A stretch of DNA of 64,000 nucleotides from JACJXW01 sp964418125. GTDB taxonomy: Bacteria > Bacteroidota > Bacteroidia > Chitinophagales > Saprospiraceae. Within the stretch, counting starts at the first letter, position 1. Each line of letters begins with the position of its first letter. Below are positions 55,044 to 62,057 of this stretch, one piece after another. The translations under genes were made by a program, and so were the position numbers. The notes below the pieces were generated by a model, which worked only from the letters and a program-made list of their open reading frames with translations, was not told the origin of the DNA and did no database searches. The DNA lies in contig CAYQKY010000009.1 of the NCBI GenBank assembly GCA_964418125.1, positions 1 to 64,000 on the forward strand, given 5' to 3'.

Positions 55044-56360
55044 TCAGGCCGGCAGCCTGGAGATGCCTTTCTCTTCACAGATCAGCCGGAACAATTCGCG
55101 GGTGGGCTGAGAGGGCTCGATGTGCAATTCCTTCTTTAGTGCCTCCGCACACTTGTAGTATTGCCGGATCGCCTTATCCCGCCGGCCCAGGCGGTAGTAA
55201 CAGAGGATGAGCTTGCGGTGGATGTTTTCCAGGCATATATCCTTTTCCAGCATCTTTTTAAATACTTTCTCCGCCATAGCGCAGTCTTGCTCCTGCAGGA
55301 AAAAAGTACCAAGGCGGTCCAGTAAGGCCAGATAAGCCTCTTTGAGGTTGTCTCGTTCCAGTTCACACCACTCTTCGTAGTGAATATCCTCCAGGAAATC
55401 CCCCTGGTAAAGAGCTGCCGCTCTCTGGTAATATTCCAGTGCCCGATACGGGCCGTGACTGGCTTCCACCGCCCGCCCCTTGTGCCAGTGGCCGAGGAAT
55501 TGATCGACATCGGTAATGAGATCCAGTTCCGGGCTGACCGAATAGTTATCGTTGTAGTATTGGATGATCTCCATTTCCGGCACGAATCCGCCAAGGTGCT
55601 GGCGAAGAGTATGCATTGCCACATTAAGGGATTTACGGGCAGCAGAAGGGGTGTTGTATTCCCAGAATCTGGACAGAAGGATCTCCCTGTGAACAGGCTT
55701 CCGGTGGTGGTACAACAAAAAGGCAAACAGGGCATTGACCTTTTCTCCGGGCAGTAAGGGCACCTCCTTTCCTTTGACCATCAGCTGGAAATTCCCGAAA
55801 AAGCGGGCATCCACATCATGCCGGGCAGGTTCTTCTCCGGTCGGTGAAAAGGGAAAACCTGAGAACTCCTTGAAACGCCCGGCCTTACTTTCCAAAGCGG
55901 ATGCAGCAAAAGCGCCTCTGTACCGACCTCTTATCCCCATCCAGGAACTCAACTTTTTTTTCCATTTCACCAGCAAAGGTATTGAAACAGGGCTGTTGGC
56001 CACCTTCCAGTGTTCTTTTACCGCCCTCATAAACTCATCGGCCTGCAAAGGGAATAACAAACAATCTCTGACCCCAAACCGGAAGGCCTGGATGATATCC
56101 TCTCTATCCGGTTCTTCAGCGATCAGAATGACTGGCACATGGGAAAGGCTTTGCCGGACGGCTTCCAGAAAAGGCCGGGATTCAGTAAAAGGCCCGTTCT
56201 GGATAAACAATATCAAGCCAGGAGGAGGGTGGATATCCGCCTCGCGCAGCAGGTGGCCAACCGGAAAAACACTTATTGGCCACACCCCCATGATCAGTTC
56301 GCTTACCTGATGCAACTGGTACGGGCTGCCGCCGAAAATAATAACTCGGGGGTCAGTCAT
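55044..56360 (-). CDS. Regulator B: pseudo-receiver, winged helix, BTAD domain
   Basis: A full-length paralogue of regulator A, 438 residues, convergent with it. The receiver-like N-domain (~4-115) has Q54-N55 where the phospho-Asp would sit, no acidic pair and Phe instead of the conserved Lys before Pro (LLFPL). It cannot be phosphorylated in the usual way. The winged helix (RFFGNFQLMVKG...SAARKSLNVAMHTLRQHLGG) and BTAD region (EYYQRAAALYQGDFLEDIHYEEWCELERDNL) are well kept. The two regulators probably arose by duplication and may act on the two halves of the cassette separately. Confidence 0.82.
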   Translation of the reverse strand: MTDPRVIIFGGSPYQLHQVSELIMGVWPISVFPVGHLLREADIHPPPGLILFIQNGPFTESRPFLEAVRQSLSHVPVILIAEEPDREDIIQAFRFGVRDCLLFPLQADEFMRAVKEHWKVANSPVSIPLLVKWKKKLSSWMGIRGRYRGAFAASALESKAGRFKEFSGFPFSPTGEEPARHDVDARFFGNFQLMVKGKEVPLLPGEKVNALFAFLLYHHRKPVHREILLSRFWEYNTPSAARKSLNVAMHTLRQHLGGFVPEMEIIQYYNDNYSVSPELDLITDVDQFLGHWHKGRAVEASHGPYRALEYYQRAAALYQGDFLEDIHYEEWCELERDNLKEAYLALLDRLGTFFLQEQDCAMAEKVFKKMLEKDICLENIHRKLILCYYRLGRRDKAIRQYYKCAEALKKELHIEPSQPTRELFRLICEEKGISRLPA

Positions 56361-56774
56361 TATTGATTTTTTTGGGGCCTGGCAGCGACTAAAGACCTGA
56401 TTTTTATACCTTGAGAAAAGTGGAAGGGTAGTTTCCGGGCAAGAGGCCTAAGAAGAAAATTAAGGTTGTCTATTCTTTTCCGCAGCTTTACAAGCTAAGC
56501 CTTTTGAACCATAATTGCACGTGCTTCCCGAAACAATTGTTATTTTTTTACGTTGAAGAATTCTATATTTAGGCCTCAGAAGCTGTTTAAATTAGAACAT
56601 GCTTCTTCCCTTCGCTGGTTTATCCGAACGTGTAAAAAAATTATAATTTTTCATCCCATATTCTCCACGCCTTACCCATAGTTATCGCTAACCCCGGATC
56701 AAAACCCCCAAACCATTTGTTAAAATAAAATGTTTTTTAACAAACTATTTGTTTTATCAAAAATCACAGTGTCC
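56361..56774. promoter_or_regulatory. 414-bp AT-rich divergent region
   Basis: It lies between regulator B and the small Cys/His gene. A 10-bp inverted repeat TTTGTTAAAA / TTTTAACAAA (56716-56725 and 56735-56744) lies 31 bp before the start at 56775 and could be an operator. No heptamer array on an 11-bp grid was found here. Confidence 0.45.
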
Positions 56775-57002
56775 ATGCCTATGAATTTTGAGTTCCATTC
56801 AGAGGGGTTCGATAAGCACTCCTGCCAGGGGCGCCGCGAAGGCGACTGGCTCATCTTCGAGTGTACAGAATGCAGCTACGTCCGGAAGTGGAATCCGAAG
56901 ACCAGCGAGATGAACCTGGTCGACCGTGGCGATGAGAATGCGCTACACAGCGGATTTTTTCAACCCGTAGGGCTGCAGATGGAAAAGATGAATCCGAATT
57001 AA
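56775..57002 (+). CDS. Small Cys/His protein, possible zinc-binding
   Basis: The start at 56775 (or 56781) is chosen because the longer frame runs through the inverted repeat. The 75-residue protein has His-x-Cys (KHSCQG) and Cys-x-x-Cys (ECTECSY) 14 residues apart. This can form a single zinc site (HC...CxxC). Its length and the REGDWLIFECTEC pattern suggest a treble-clef-like mini-domain. Family unknown. It lies inside the cassette and on the same strand as half B. Confidence 0.6.
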   Translation: MPMNFEFHSEGFDKHSCQGRREGDWLIFECTECSYVRKWNPKTSEMNLVDRGDENALHSGFFQPVGLQMEKMNPN

Positions 57003-57055
57003 ACCAGAATACCTTTTGTTGACAGGCAACCTGAAGTTGCCGGCTCTTGTCAATC

Positions 57056-57106
57056 GCCGGGAGACAACTTTCCACTCTTAGGTTAACCTGGAGGTTGTCT
57101 CCTGGC
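57056..57106. ncRNA. Strong hairpin with 13-bp stem in the half-B leader region
   Basis: Bases 57056-57068 pair with 57094-57106 (12 Watson-Crick pairs and one G-U). The 25-nt loop contains the palindrome AGGTTAACCT. A smaller hairpin (GGCAAC/GTTGCC, 57025-57041) lies just before it. It may end the Cys/His gene transcript or be a structured leader; there is no T-run. Confidence 0.45.
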
Positions 57107-57257
57107 ATAATGAAAGGCCTGTTATCCCTGCTGCAGGGAATGCCCCCGTTATGGCCTTCAGTGAATGCTGAGCGAGGAACCTGTTTCCTGTTCTACTCCA
57201 AACCCAAATCACTTCCACTTCTCCCTCCTTTTTCTCTCAATATGCTGACCGAATACT

Positions 57258-57286
57258 TTTACCGTCATTTTACCGCTTTCTTACCA
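57258..57286. promoter_or_regulatory. Three heptamer direct repeats at 11-bp pitch (SARP/BTAD-type operator candidate)
   Basis: TTTACCG at 57258, TTTACCG at 57269 and CTTACCA at 57280 are separated by exactly 4-bp spacers. They lie ~160 bp before the small protein B start. This is the textbook geometry of SARP operators, but with a different word from half A. Confidence 0.7.
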
Positions 57287-57446
57287 CCGGATGGCCAGTA
57301 GATTAGGCTGAATTTATTGGCTGGGTTTATTATATGAACAAGTTGGCCCGCCGGCCCCAACAACGAAAGTGAAAACAAAAGATTTCCTAACCAGACCTGC
57401 TCTTCTCCAGGTTGAGTGAGAAGGGCAAGTAAAAATAATAAAAGCC

Positions 57447-58010
57447 ATGACAAGCGACATCAGATTTGAAAGCCCGTGGTTCGGTGAAATGTTCAAAGTT
57501 TATGACGGCCACGTTATGATCGGTGAAGTACCGTTCTCTACTCCGGGCAAAGGCCACGGATTGCCGGACACCTGGATGGAAATGTTCCCGGTAGGTGAAA
57601 GTGCTCAGGAACGGGTTATCCACTCGGACCAGTCCCTCGATTTCCACTACAACTGGAGGGCTGAAGGCCTGCTTAACGGTTTAGACCTGAGTATTGCGGG
57701 CACCTTCCCGGGGCTGAACCAGCCTGCTTTCTGGGAAATCAAGACCCTGGTTGAAGGAGTTGGCCCGGGCCTTGAGGAAGTAGCCAGCACGATCTATGAA
57801 CCCTTTGTAAAGGGTGCTGTTGGCCCGAAATTCCAGCACTGGTATCACAAGACCCTCACCGTTGCTCCTCCTTCCGGCGTATGGCCGGCCGGTGTTTACG
57901 ACATTGTTGTGACTATTCAGCTCGTAGGCTATGACGGCACAGTTGTCAATGAGCGGCTGCCGATCGCAGGCTTCGCAGAAATGGGTAAGATACAGATCTA
58001 TCACGCCTGA
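57447..58010 (+). CDS. Small cytosolic beta-rich protein B, unknown family
   Basis: 187 residues, beta-rich, without signal peptide or TM. It starts MTSDIRFESPWFGEMFKVYDG. It shares with protein A the D-Q-S-L-D-F...W pattern near the middle and the closing WPAGVYDIVVTIQLVGYD...IAGFAEMGKIQIYH. It is about 30 residues longer, mainly in a central insertion (VEGVGPGLEEVASTIYE). The gene is followed 149 bp later by DUF1508-like gene B on the same strand, in contrast to the divergent order in half A. Confidence 0.7.
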   Translation: MTSDIRFESPWFGEMFKVYDGHVMIGEVPFSTPGKGHGLPDTWMEMFPVGESAQERVIHSDQSLDFHYNWRAEGLLNGLDLSIAGTFPGLNQPAFWEIKTLVEGVGPGLEEVASTIYEPFVKGAVGPKFQHWYHKTLTVAPPSGVWPAGVYDIVVTIQLVGYDGTVVNERLPIAGFAEMGKIQIYHA

Positions 58011-58106
58011 TGCGGCCAGGAGATTCAGTATCCTTCAGCAGGGGAAGAAGGGCGCAGGCTCTTCATAACTCCTGAATGGCGGGATGCTCAGGACAGTTTC
58101 CATTAC

Positions 58107-58140
58107 GACGGCGGCGCCCGTTTTTGCCGGCGCCGCCGTC
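58107..58140. promoter_or_regulatory. 12-bp GC hairpin 19 bp before DUF1508-like gene B
   Basis: GACGGCGGCGCC (58107-58118) pairs perfectly with 58129-58140. Its position just before the start codon suggests control of read-through or translation of the downstream gene rather than simple termination. Confidence 0.5.
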
Positions 58141-58159
58141 CAACTTTAAAAACACAGCC

Positions 58160-59209
58160 ATGAAACCGACAAATAACCCGGGAGATCTGCCCAACCCTGC
58201 CCGCGGTGGCTTCGCCACCTTCTTTAAAGAAGATGGCCAGTACTACTTCCAGCTTAATGACAAAACCGGCCGGCCCATCTTCCATAGCCATGGCTATCAA
58301 TCGGAAAGGAGCCGCGATAATGGCATTCAGGCAGTCATCCGCAATGCTGCCGAAAAGGAGAACTACGAACCCCAGCAAAGCAAAAAGGGGCGGCACTTCT
58401 TCCTCCTCAAATCCGGAAATAACCAGGAGATCGGGCGGAGCGTCAGCTTCGACAGCAAATCTGAAATGGAGGAAAAACTGGATTTGATGATGGGCGTAAC
58501 GGAAGAAACGCCGGTTTTCGAATTAATCCCCCCGGCAACAGAAAAGCCGGAAGGGGCCGAAACGGAAGCAATGGCAGAGCCCGCCGAAGAGGCCTCGGCC
58601 AAAGAGTTGCCTATTGAAAATATGCCGAGGTATAAATTCTCCATCATTTACTACCCGGATTCCGGCCTTTGGAACATCAAGCATGACCAATCCGGAAATA
58701 CCCGCCAACTGAAAACCTGCGACGGCAAACAGATAGAGGCATTCCTTAAAGCGCACCTACCCTTAGAAAAGGTAAAAGCAGCGCTTGCTGCCGAACCTGT
58801 AATTGCACACCCCAAAGCCCCTTCTCAGGAAGGCATTCCGCGGAAGGAAGATCAATCGGCAGAGGAGGAAATAGAACTGAAGATCAGAAGCATTCAGGGG
58901 AAGGAAGTCCAGCACCTCGCCGGGGACAGAAACCTGGGACAGATAGAGGCCCTGCCAAAAAGGAGAACAACTGTTTCTTCTGATGTATACGAAGCAAGGG
59001 TTGTGGCCAAATCACTTGAAAGTGATGAAACAGTGGTCGTTTCCGAAGTCAAAGGCCGAAAACCGGCCTACGGCCGGTTCGTGATCCCTATTTTCGAGGC
59101 CAATAAGCTCAGGCCCGGAATGTACCGCTTTATGGTCAACATCCATCAGGGAGAAGAAGGGAAGGAAGAGCACGACTATTCCGGCAGCAGGCTTGTAATG
59201 CTGAATTGA
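58160..59209 (+). CDS. DUF1508 (YegP)-like protein B with C-terminal beta-rich domain
   Basis: The start at 58160 (MKPTNNPGDLPNPARGGF) lies after the hairpin; an upstream frame runs through it. The 349-residue protein has the same order as protein A: two YegP-like repeats (QYYFQLNDKTGRPIFHSHGYQS; RHFFLLKSGNNQEIGRS), an acidic linker, the MPRYKFSIIYYPDSGLWNI block, another linker, and the final beta domain ending SGSRLVMLN. Identity to A is high in the blocks and low in the linkers, so the domains are under selection. It is the last gene of the cassette. Confidence 0.78.
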   Translation: MKPTNNPGDLPNPARGGFATFFKEDGQYYFQLNDKTGRPIFHSHGYQSERSRDNGIQAVIRNAAEKENYEPQQSKKGRHFFLLKSGNNQEIGRSVSFDSKSEMEEKLDLMMGVTEETPVFELIPPATEKPEGAETEAMAEPAEEASAKELPIENMPRYKFSIIYYPDSGLWNIKHDQSGNTRQLKTCDGKQIEAFLKAHLPLEKVKAALAAEPVIAHPKAPSQEGIPRKEDQSAEEEIELKIRSIQGKEVQHLAGDRNLGQIEALPKRRTTVSSDVYEARVVAKSLESDETVVVSEVKGRKPAYGRFVIPIFEANKLRPGMYRFMVNIHQGEEGKEEHDYSGSRLVMLN

Positions 59210-59320
59210 AGGGCTCCTGGCCGCTTTGCTGAAACAGGGGAATACACAGAAATGAATAGAGATGGGGCGGAGGTGTAGTATTATCACCGGGGAGACGTTA
59301 ATGTACTCAGAGATAGGTTC

Positions 59321-60160
59321 TTAAATCTTGCACAGCACCAGTATATCCTGAAAATCCCTGCACCCTTCCTTCTCCCGCCCGGCCCAGTAGCCATAGTGCG
59401 CCTGCTCCACTTCCAACCCCGCCGCTCCGATCATCTCCTGCCTCAGGTGATTTTCCTCGTAGGCCACATTGGCCGCCTGAACCTGTTCGTCCATCAACCG
59501 GTAGTGGCCCTGATCGTGGGGGAAGGTAAAATGGGGATTCCCATTCGAAAGGCGCGCTGCCTCCTCATTCCAGAGAAAGAAAGTGGCAAAGCAGCGCCCC
59601 CCCGGCCTGAGCACCCGCGAGATCTCCCGCAGGTAGTTGGCCACCTCGGCGGGCAGCATATGGGTGAAAACGGAAGTGAGGATCACCAGGCCGAAATCTT
59701 CGTCCGGATAAGGAAACCGGAAATCGGCCGCATTGCCCCCGCCGGAGCGGTAGAGATCGTTGTCCAGGTCGACATACTTAAAACGGAAGTTGGGAAAACG
59801 GTGCGTGATCGTCTTCTCACACCAGCGCACGCCCACCTCCACCACATCAAAGCCTTCGTAGCTCCCCTCTTCGCCGAGGTACTCCGTCAGGGGCACAGCG
59901 ATGCGGCCGATGCCGCTGCCCACGTCGAGCACCCGGTGGTGAGGCTGCAGGCCGGCCAGTTCTACCAGATACTTTCGCATCTTCTCCCCCTGCGCCCGGA
60001 AATCGCCGGAGCCGGTATAGATCAATCCCCGGGGCGGCGTCATGGGATCGCGCTGCCCACTGAGGCCCTCGTACAGGTCGGCCGGCAGGTAGTAGAGGCG
60101 CCGCGCCAGGAAGCGCCAGGCGGGGGGGAGGGTGTAGAAGAGTTTGCGAAGGGTGGGCAT
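59321..60160 (-). CDS. Class I SAM-dependent methyltransferase
   Basis: 279 residues. The SAM site VLDVGSGIGRIAVPLTEYLG is clear, followed by a Methyltransf_11-type core (FDVVEVGVRWCEKTI, FRFPYPDEDFGLVILTSVFTHML, LREISRVLRPGGRCFATFF). The N-terminal ~60 residues are an extra region (FLARRLYYLPADLYEGLSG). The acceptor is unknown. The ATG directly abuts a GGGATTC repeat array, which would form its leader. Confidence 0.88.
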   Translation of the reverse strand: MPTLRKLFYTLPPAWRFLARRLYYLPADLYEGLSGQRDPMTPPRGLIYTGSGDFRAQGEKMRKYLVELAGLQPHHRVLDVGSGIGRIAVPLTEYLGEEGSYEGFDVVEVGVRWCEKTITHRFPNFRFKYVDLDNDLYRSGGGNAADFRFPYPDEDFGLVILTSVFTHMLPAEVANYLREISRVLRPGGRCFATFFLWNEEAARLSNGNPHFTFPHDQGHYRLMDEQVQAANVAYEENHLRQEMIGAAGLEVEQAHYGYWAGREKEGCRDFQDILVLCKI

Positions 60161-60245
60161 GGGATTCGGGATTCGGGATTCGTTATTCGTTATTCGTTAT
60201 TCGGGATTCGGGATTCGGGATTCGGGATTCGGGATTCGGGATTCG
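60161..60245. repeat. Heptamer tandem array (GGGATTC / GTTATTC)
   Basis: Eleven to twelve copies of a 7-bp word run from the base next to the methyltransferase start codon to 60245. Two variants alternate in blocks. No opposing arm is seen. On the minus strand this is GAATCCC. Confidence 0.75.
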
Positions 60246-60316
60246 GCTCCGTCCACCCGAAGCCTTAGCGGAGGCGGGGGCTCGGTATTCGAAAGATAAG
60301 TAATAATTTGCAAAGA

Positions 60317-60649
60317 TCAATAGGTCAATATTTCCTGCAGGCCAGTTTTGATGGTTTCCAGCTGTTCTTCAGTGACCGTTCCAATTTCATTGGCCAGCCT
60401 AGATTTGCTGATCGTCCGGATCTGGAAAGTTAATACTTCCGATCTTTGGGAAAGGTTGTTTTTGTCATCAGGCTCCAGCACCAGGCAGCCTGCATAGCCT
60501 TTGACTTTACTTGTCAAAGGGCATACAATACAAATACCCATATGATCATTCATCGCATTGCCACTAATGATGACCACTGGCCGAATGCCGCGTTGCTCAT
60601 TTCCTTTAGACGGATTGAGGTTGGCGTACCAGATGGTTCCCTGTTTCAT
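60317..60649 (-). CDS. MazF/PemK-type mRNA endonuclease toxin
   Basis: The 110-residue toxin has the family start MKQGTIWYANLNPSKGNEQRGIRPVVIIS and the Thr/Ser-rich PLTSKVK strand. The conserved Arg of the active site is in NEQRGIRP, and a YAGCLVLE strand and a RTISKSRL segment follow. The length is typical. It overlaps the antitoxin gene by 4 bp (60646-60649), as in coupled type II modules. Confidence 0.92.
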   Translation of the reverse strand: MKQGTIWYANLNPSKGNEQRGIRPVVIISGNAMNDHMGICIVCPLTSKVKGYAGCLVLEPDDKNNLSQRSEVLTFQIRTISKSRLANEIGTVTEEQLETIKTGLQEILTY

Positions 60650-60885
60650 AGCAGCTCAACTTGCTCCAGAAACTCCTCTAATCCGGCTTCGGCTAATTCC
60701 ATCTGCTCCTCATCCTTAGCGGCTCGTTGAAAAGACTGAATGTACTCGGCTTGCTTGATCTTTCTGAGATAATGGCGTATGGAACGCTCAATAAGCTGGT
60801 TCTTGGGAATGTTCAGCTTTCTGGCATATTCATTGAGCTGCTCCATCAATTCAAAAGGCAAAGTACTGGAATAAGTAGTCTTCAT
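60646..60885 (-). CDS. Ribbon-helix-helix antitoxin
   Basis: 79 residues. The N-terminal ribbon-helix-helix (TYSSTLPFELMEQLNEYARKLNIPKNQLIERSIRHYLRK) binds DNA and the acidic C-terminal tail (EEQMELAEAGLEEFLEQVELL) should wrap the toxin. It is the first gene of the operon, as expected for autoregulation. Confidence 0.9.
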   Translation of the reverse strand: MKTTYSSTLPFELMEQLNEYARKLNIPKNQLIERSIRHYLRKIKQAEYIQSFQRAAKDEEQMELAEAGLEEFLEQVELL

Positions 60886-60916
60886 ATTTACGATATATAT
60901 TTACAGAACAAAAATA
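60884..60916 (-). promoter_or_regulatory. Toxin-antitoxin promoter with repeated operator
   Basis: ATATTTAC occurs at 60884-60891 and 60897-60904, 13 bp apart, overlapping the start codon region. A -7 box TATTTTTG (minus strand, 60909-60916) lies just upstream. Binding of the antitoxin at the repeats would block the promoter. Confidence 0.6.
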
Positions 60917-61068
60917 AACATTATAAGTTTTTTTGTCAATGTAAAATCTCATCCCAGTAGCGGGGGCAACTGTACGCTCCTCCTTAACCACTAAAAGCCC
61001 CTCTGAGTTGTTATCCTATAAAGGCAGGGAAGAAGGCTAATATATCCGCTCACCAAAAAACGAAAACC

Positions 61069-62010
61069 ATGATCGCATTCGGCCCCGTCCCCTCCCGAAG
61101 ATTAGGGCAGAGTTTAGGCATCAACAACATCCCTCCCAAAACCTGTTCCTACAACTGCATTTACTGCCAGGTCGGCCCGACGCCACATCTGGAAACCCGG
61201 CGCCGGAAATTCTACGAGCCGGAAGCTGTTTTACAGTCCGTCCGGGAAAGGGTGGAACAAGCCCGGGCCACCGGCGCCCGCATTGACTACCTGACTTTCG
61301 TTCCGGACGGCGAGCCAACACTCGACATCAACCTGGGCAGGGCTATCGAACTGCTACGCCCCCTCGGCATCCGGATCGCCGTCATTTCCAATTCCTCTCT
61401 GCTCTGGCAGGAGGATGTACGGGAGGAACTGGCCCTGGCCGACTGTGTTTCCCTGAAAGTGGACAGCGTAGCCGAAAAAACCTGGCGAAAGATCAACCGC
61501 CCCGATCCTCACCTGGACCTGCCGGCCATACTGGAGGGCGCCCTGGCCTTTTCCCGGGAATACGAAGGAGAGCTGATCACGGAAACCATGCTGCTGAAAG
61601 GACTAAACGATGACCAGGAAGAGCTGGAAACCACGGCGGCATTCCTCGGCCGCCTCCGGCCGGCAACCGCTTACCTGGCCGCCCCTACGCGCCCGCCTTC
61701 CGAAGAATGGGTGGCGCCACCCGATGAATCGGCCTTCAACGAGGCCTTCCTGGCCTTTTCCGCTCACCTCCCCCGGGTAGAGTTCTTGCTGGGTTTCTCC
61801 GAAGAGGCCTTCTCTGTTGCCGGCGATGTTACCCGGAGTCTGCTCGATATCACCGCCGTTCACCCTATGAGGGAGAGTGAAGTGCTGGAGTTCCTGGAAA
61901 AGGGCGGCGCCGGAGAAGCGGAGTTGAAAAAGCTGCTGTCCCAGGAAAAACTGGTTAAGGCCGTCCACGAGGGGCAGGCATTCTACGTTCGTAAGCTTTC
62001 TTTGAAGTAA
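61069..62010 (+). CDS. Radical SAM protein (COG0731-like)
   Basis: 313 residues. The opening AFGPVPSRRLGQSLGINN and the cluster motif Cys26-x3-Cys30-x2-Cys33 (CSYNCIYCQVG) identify the group. It has a TIM-barrel core (FVPDGEPTLDINLG, VISNSSLLW, SLKVDSV) and a C-terminal winged-helix-like tail (MRESEVLEFLEKGGAGEAELKKLL). The family is related to tRNA wybutosine enzymes, but bacterial members have no settled role. It looks like a single-gene unit. Confidence 0.88.
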   Translation: MIAFGPVPSRRLGQSLGINNIPPKTCSYNCIYCQVGPTPHLETRRRKFYEPEAVLQSVRERVEQARATGARIDYLTFVPDGEPTLDINLGRAIELLRPLGIRIAVISNSSLLWQEDVREELALADCVSLKVDSVAEKTWRKINRPDPHLDLPAILEGALAFSREYEGELITETMLLKGLNDDQEELETTAAFLGRLRPATAYLAAPTRPPSEEWVAPPDESAFNEAFLAFSAHLPRVEFLLGFSEEAFSVAGDVTRSLLDITAVHPMRESEVLEFLEKGGAGEAELKKLLSQEKLVKAVHEGQAFYVRKLSLK

Positions 62011-62057
62011 GTTGCTGAGCACAAACAACGATATACCGCGAAATGCACTTTTTTCCC

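Larger units (their letters stand above)
57003..57446 (+). promoter_or_regulatory. 444-bp control region before small protein B
   Basis: It contains the two hairpins at 57025-57106 and the heptamer triplet at 57258-57286. A low-complexity open frame at 57047-57301 runs through both and is not called as a gene. The last 150 bp are AT-rich and without a consensus -7 box. Confidence 0.5.

Noticed and set aside
57047..57301. 84-codon open frame before small protein B
   Set aside because: It spans the hairpin and the heptamer triplet, which explain the region better.
51308..59209. Prophage or contractile injection system for the cassette
   Set aside because: There is no integrase, structural phage gene, sheath, tube or baseplate-like protein, and no att-like repeat at the ends.
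60161..60245. Possible CRISPR array
   Set aside because: The units are contiguous 7-mers with no unique spacers and no cas genes in the window.
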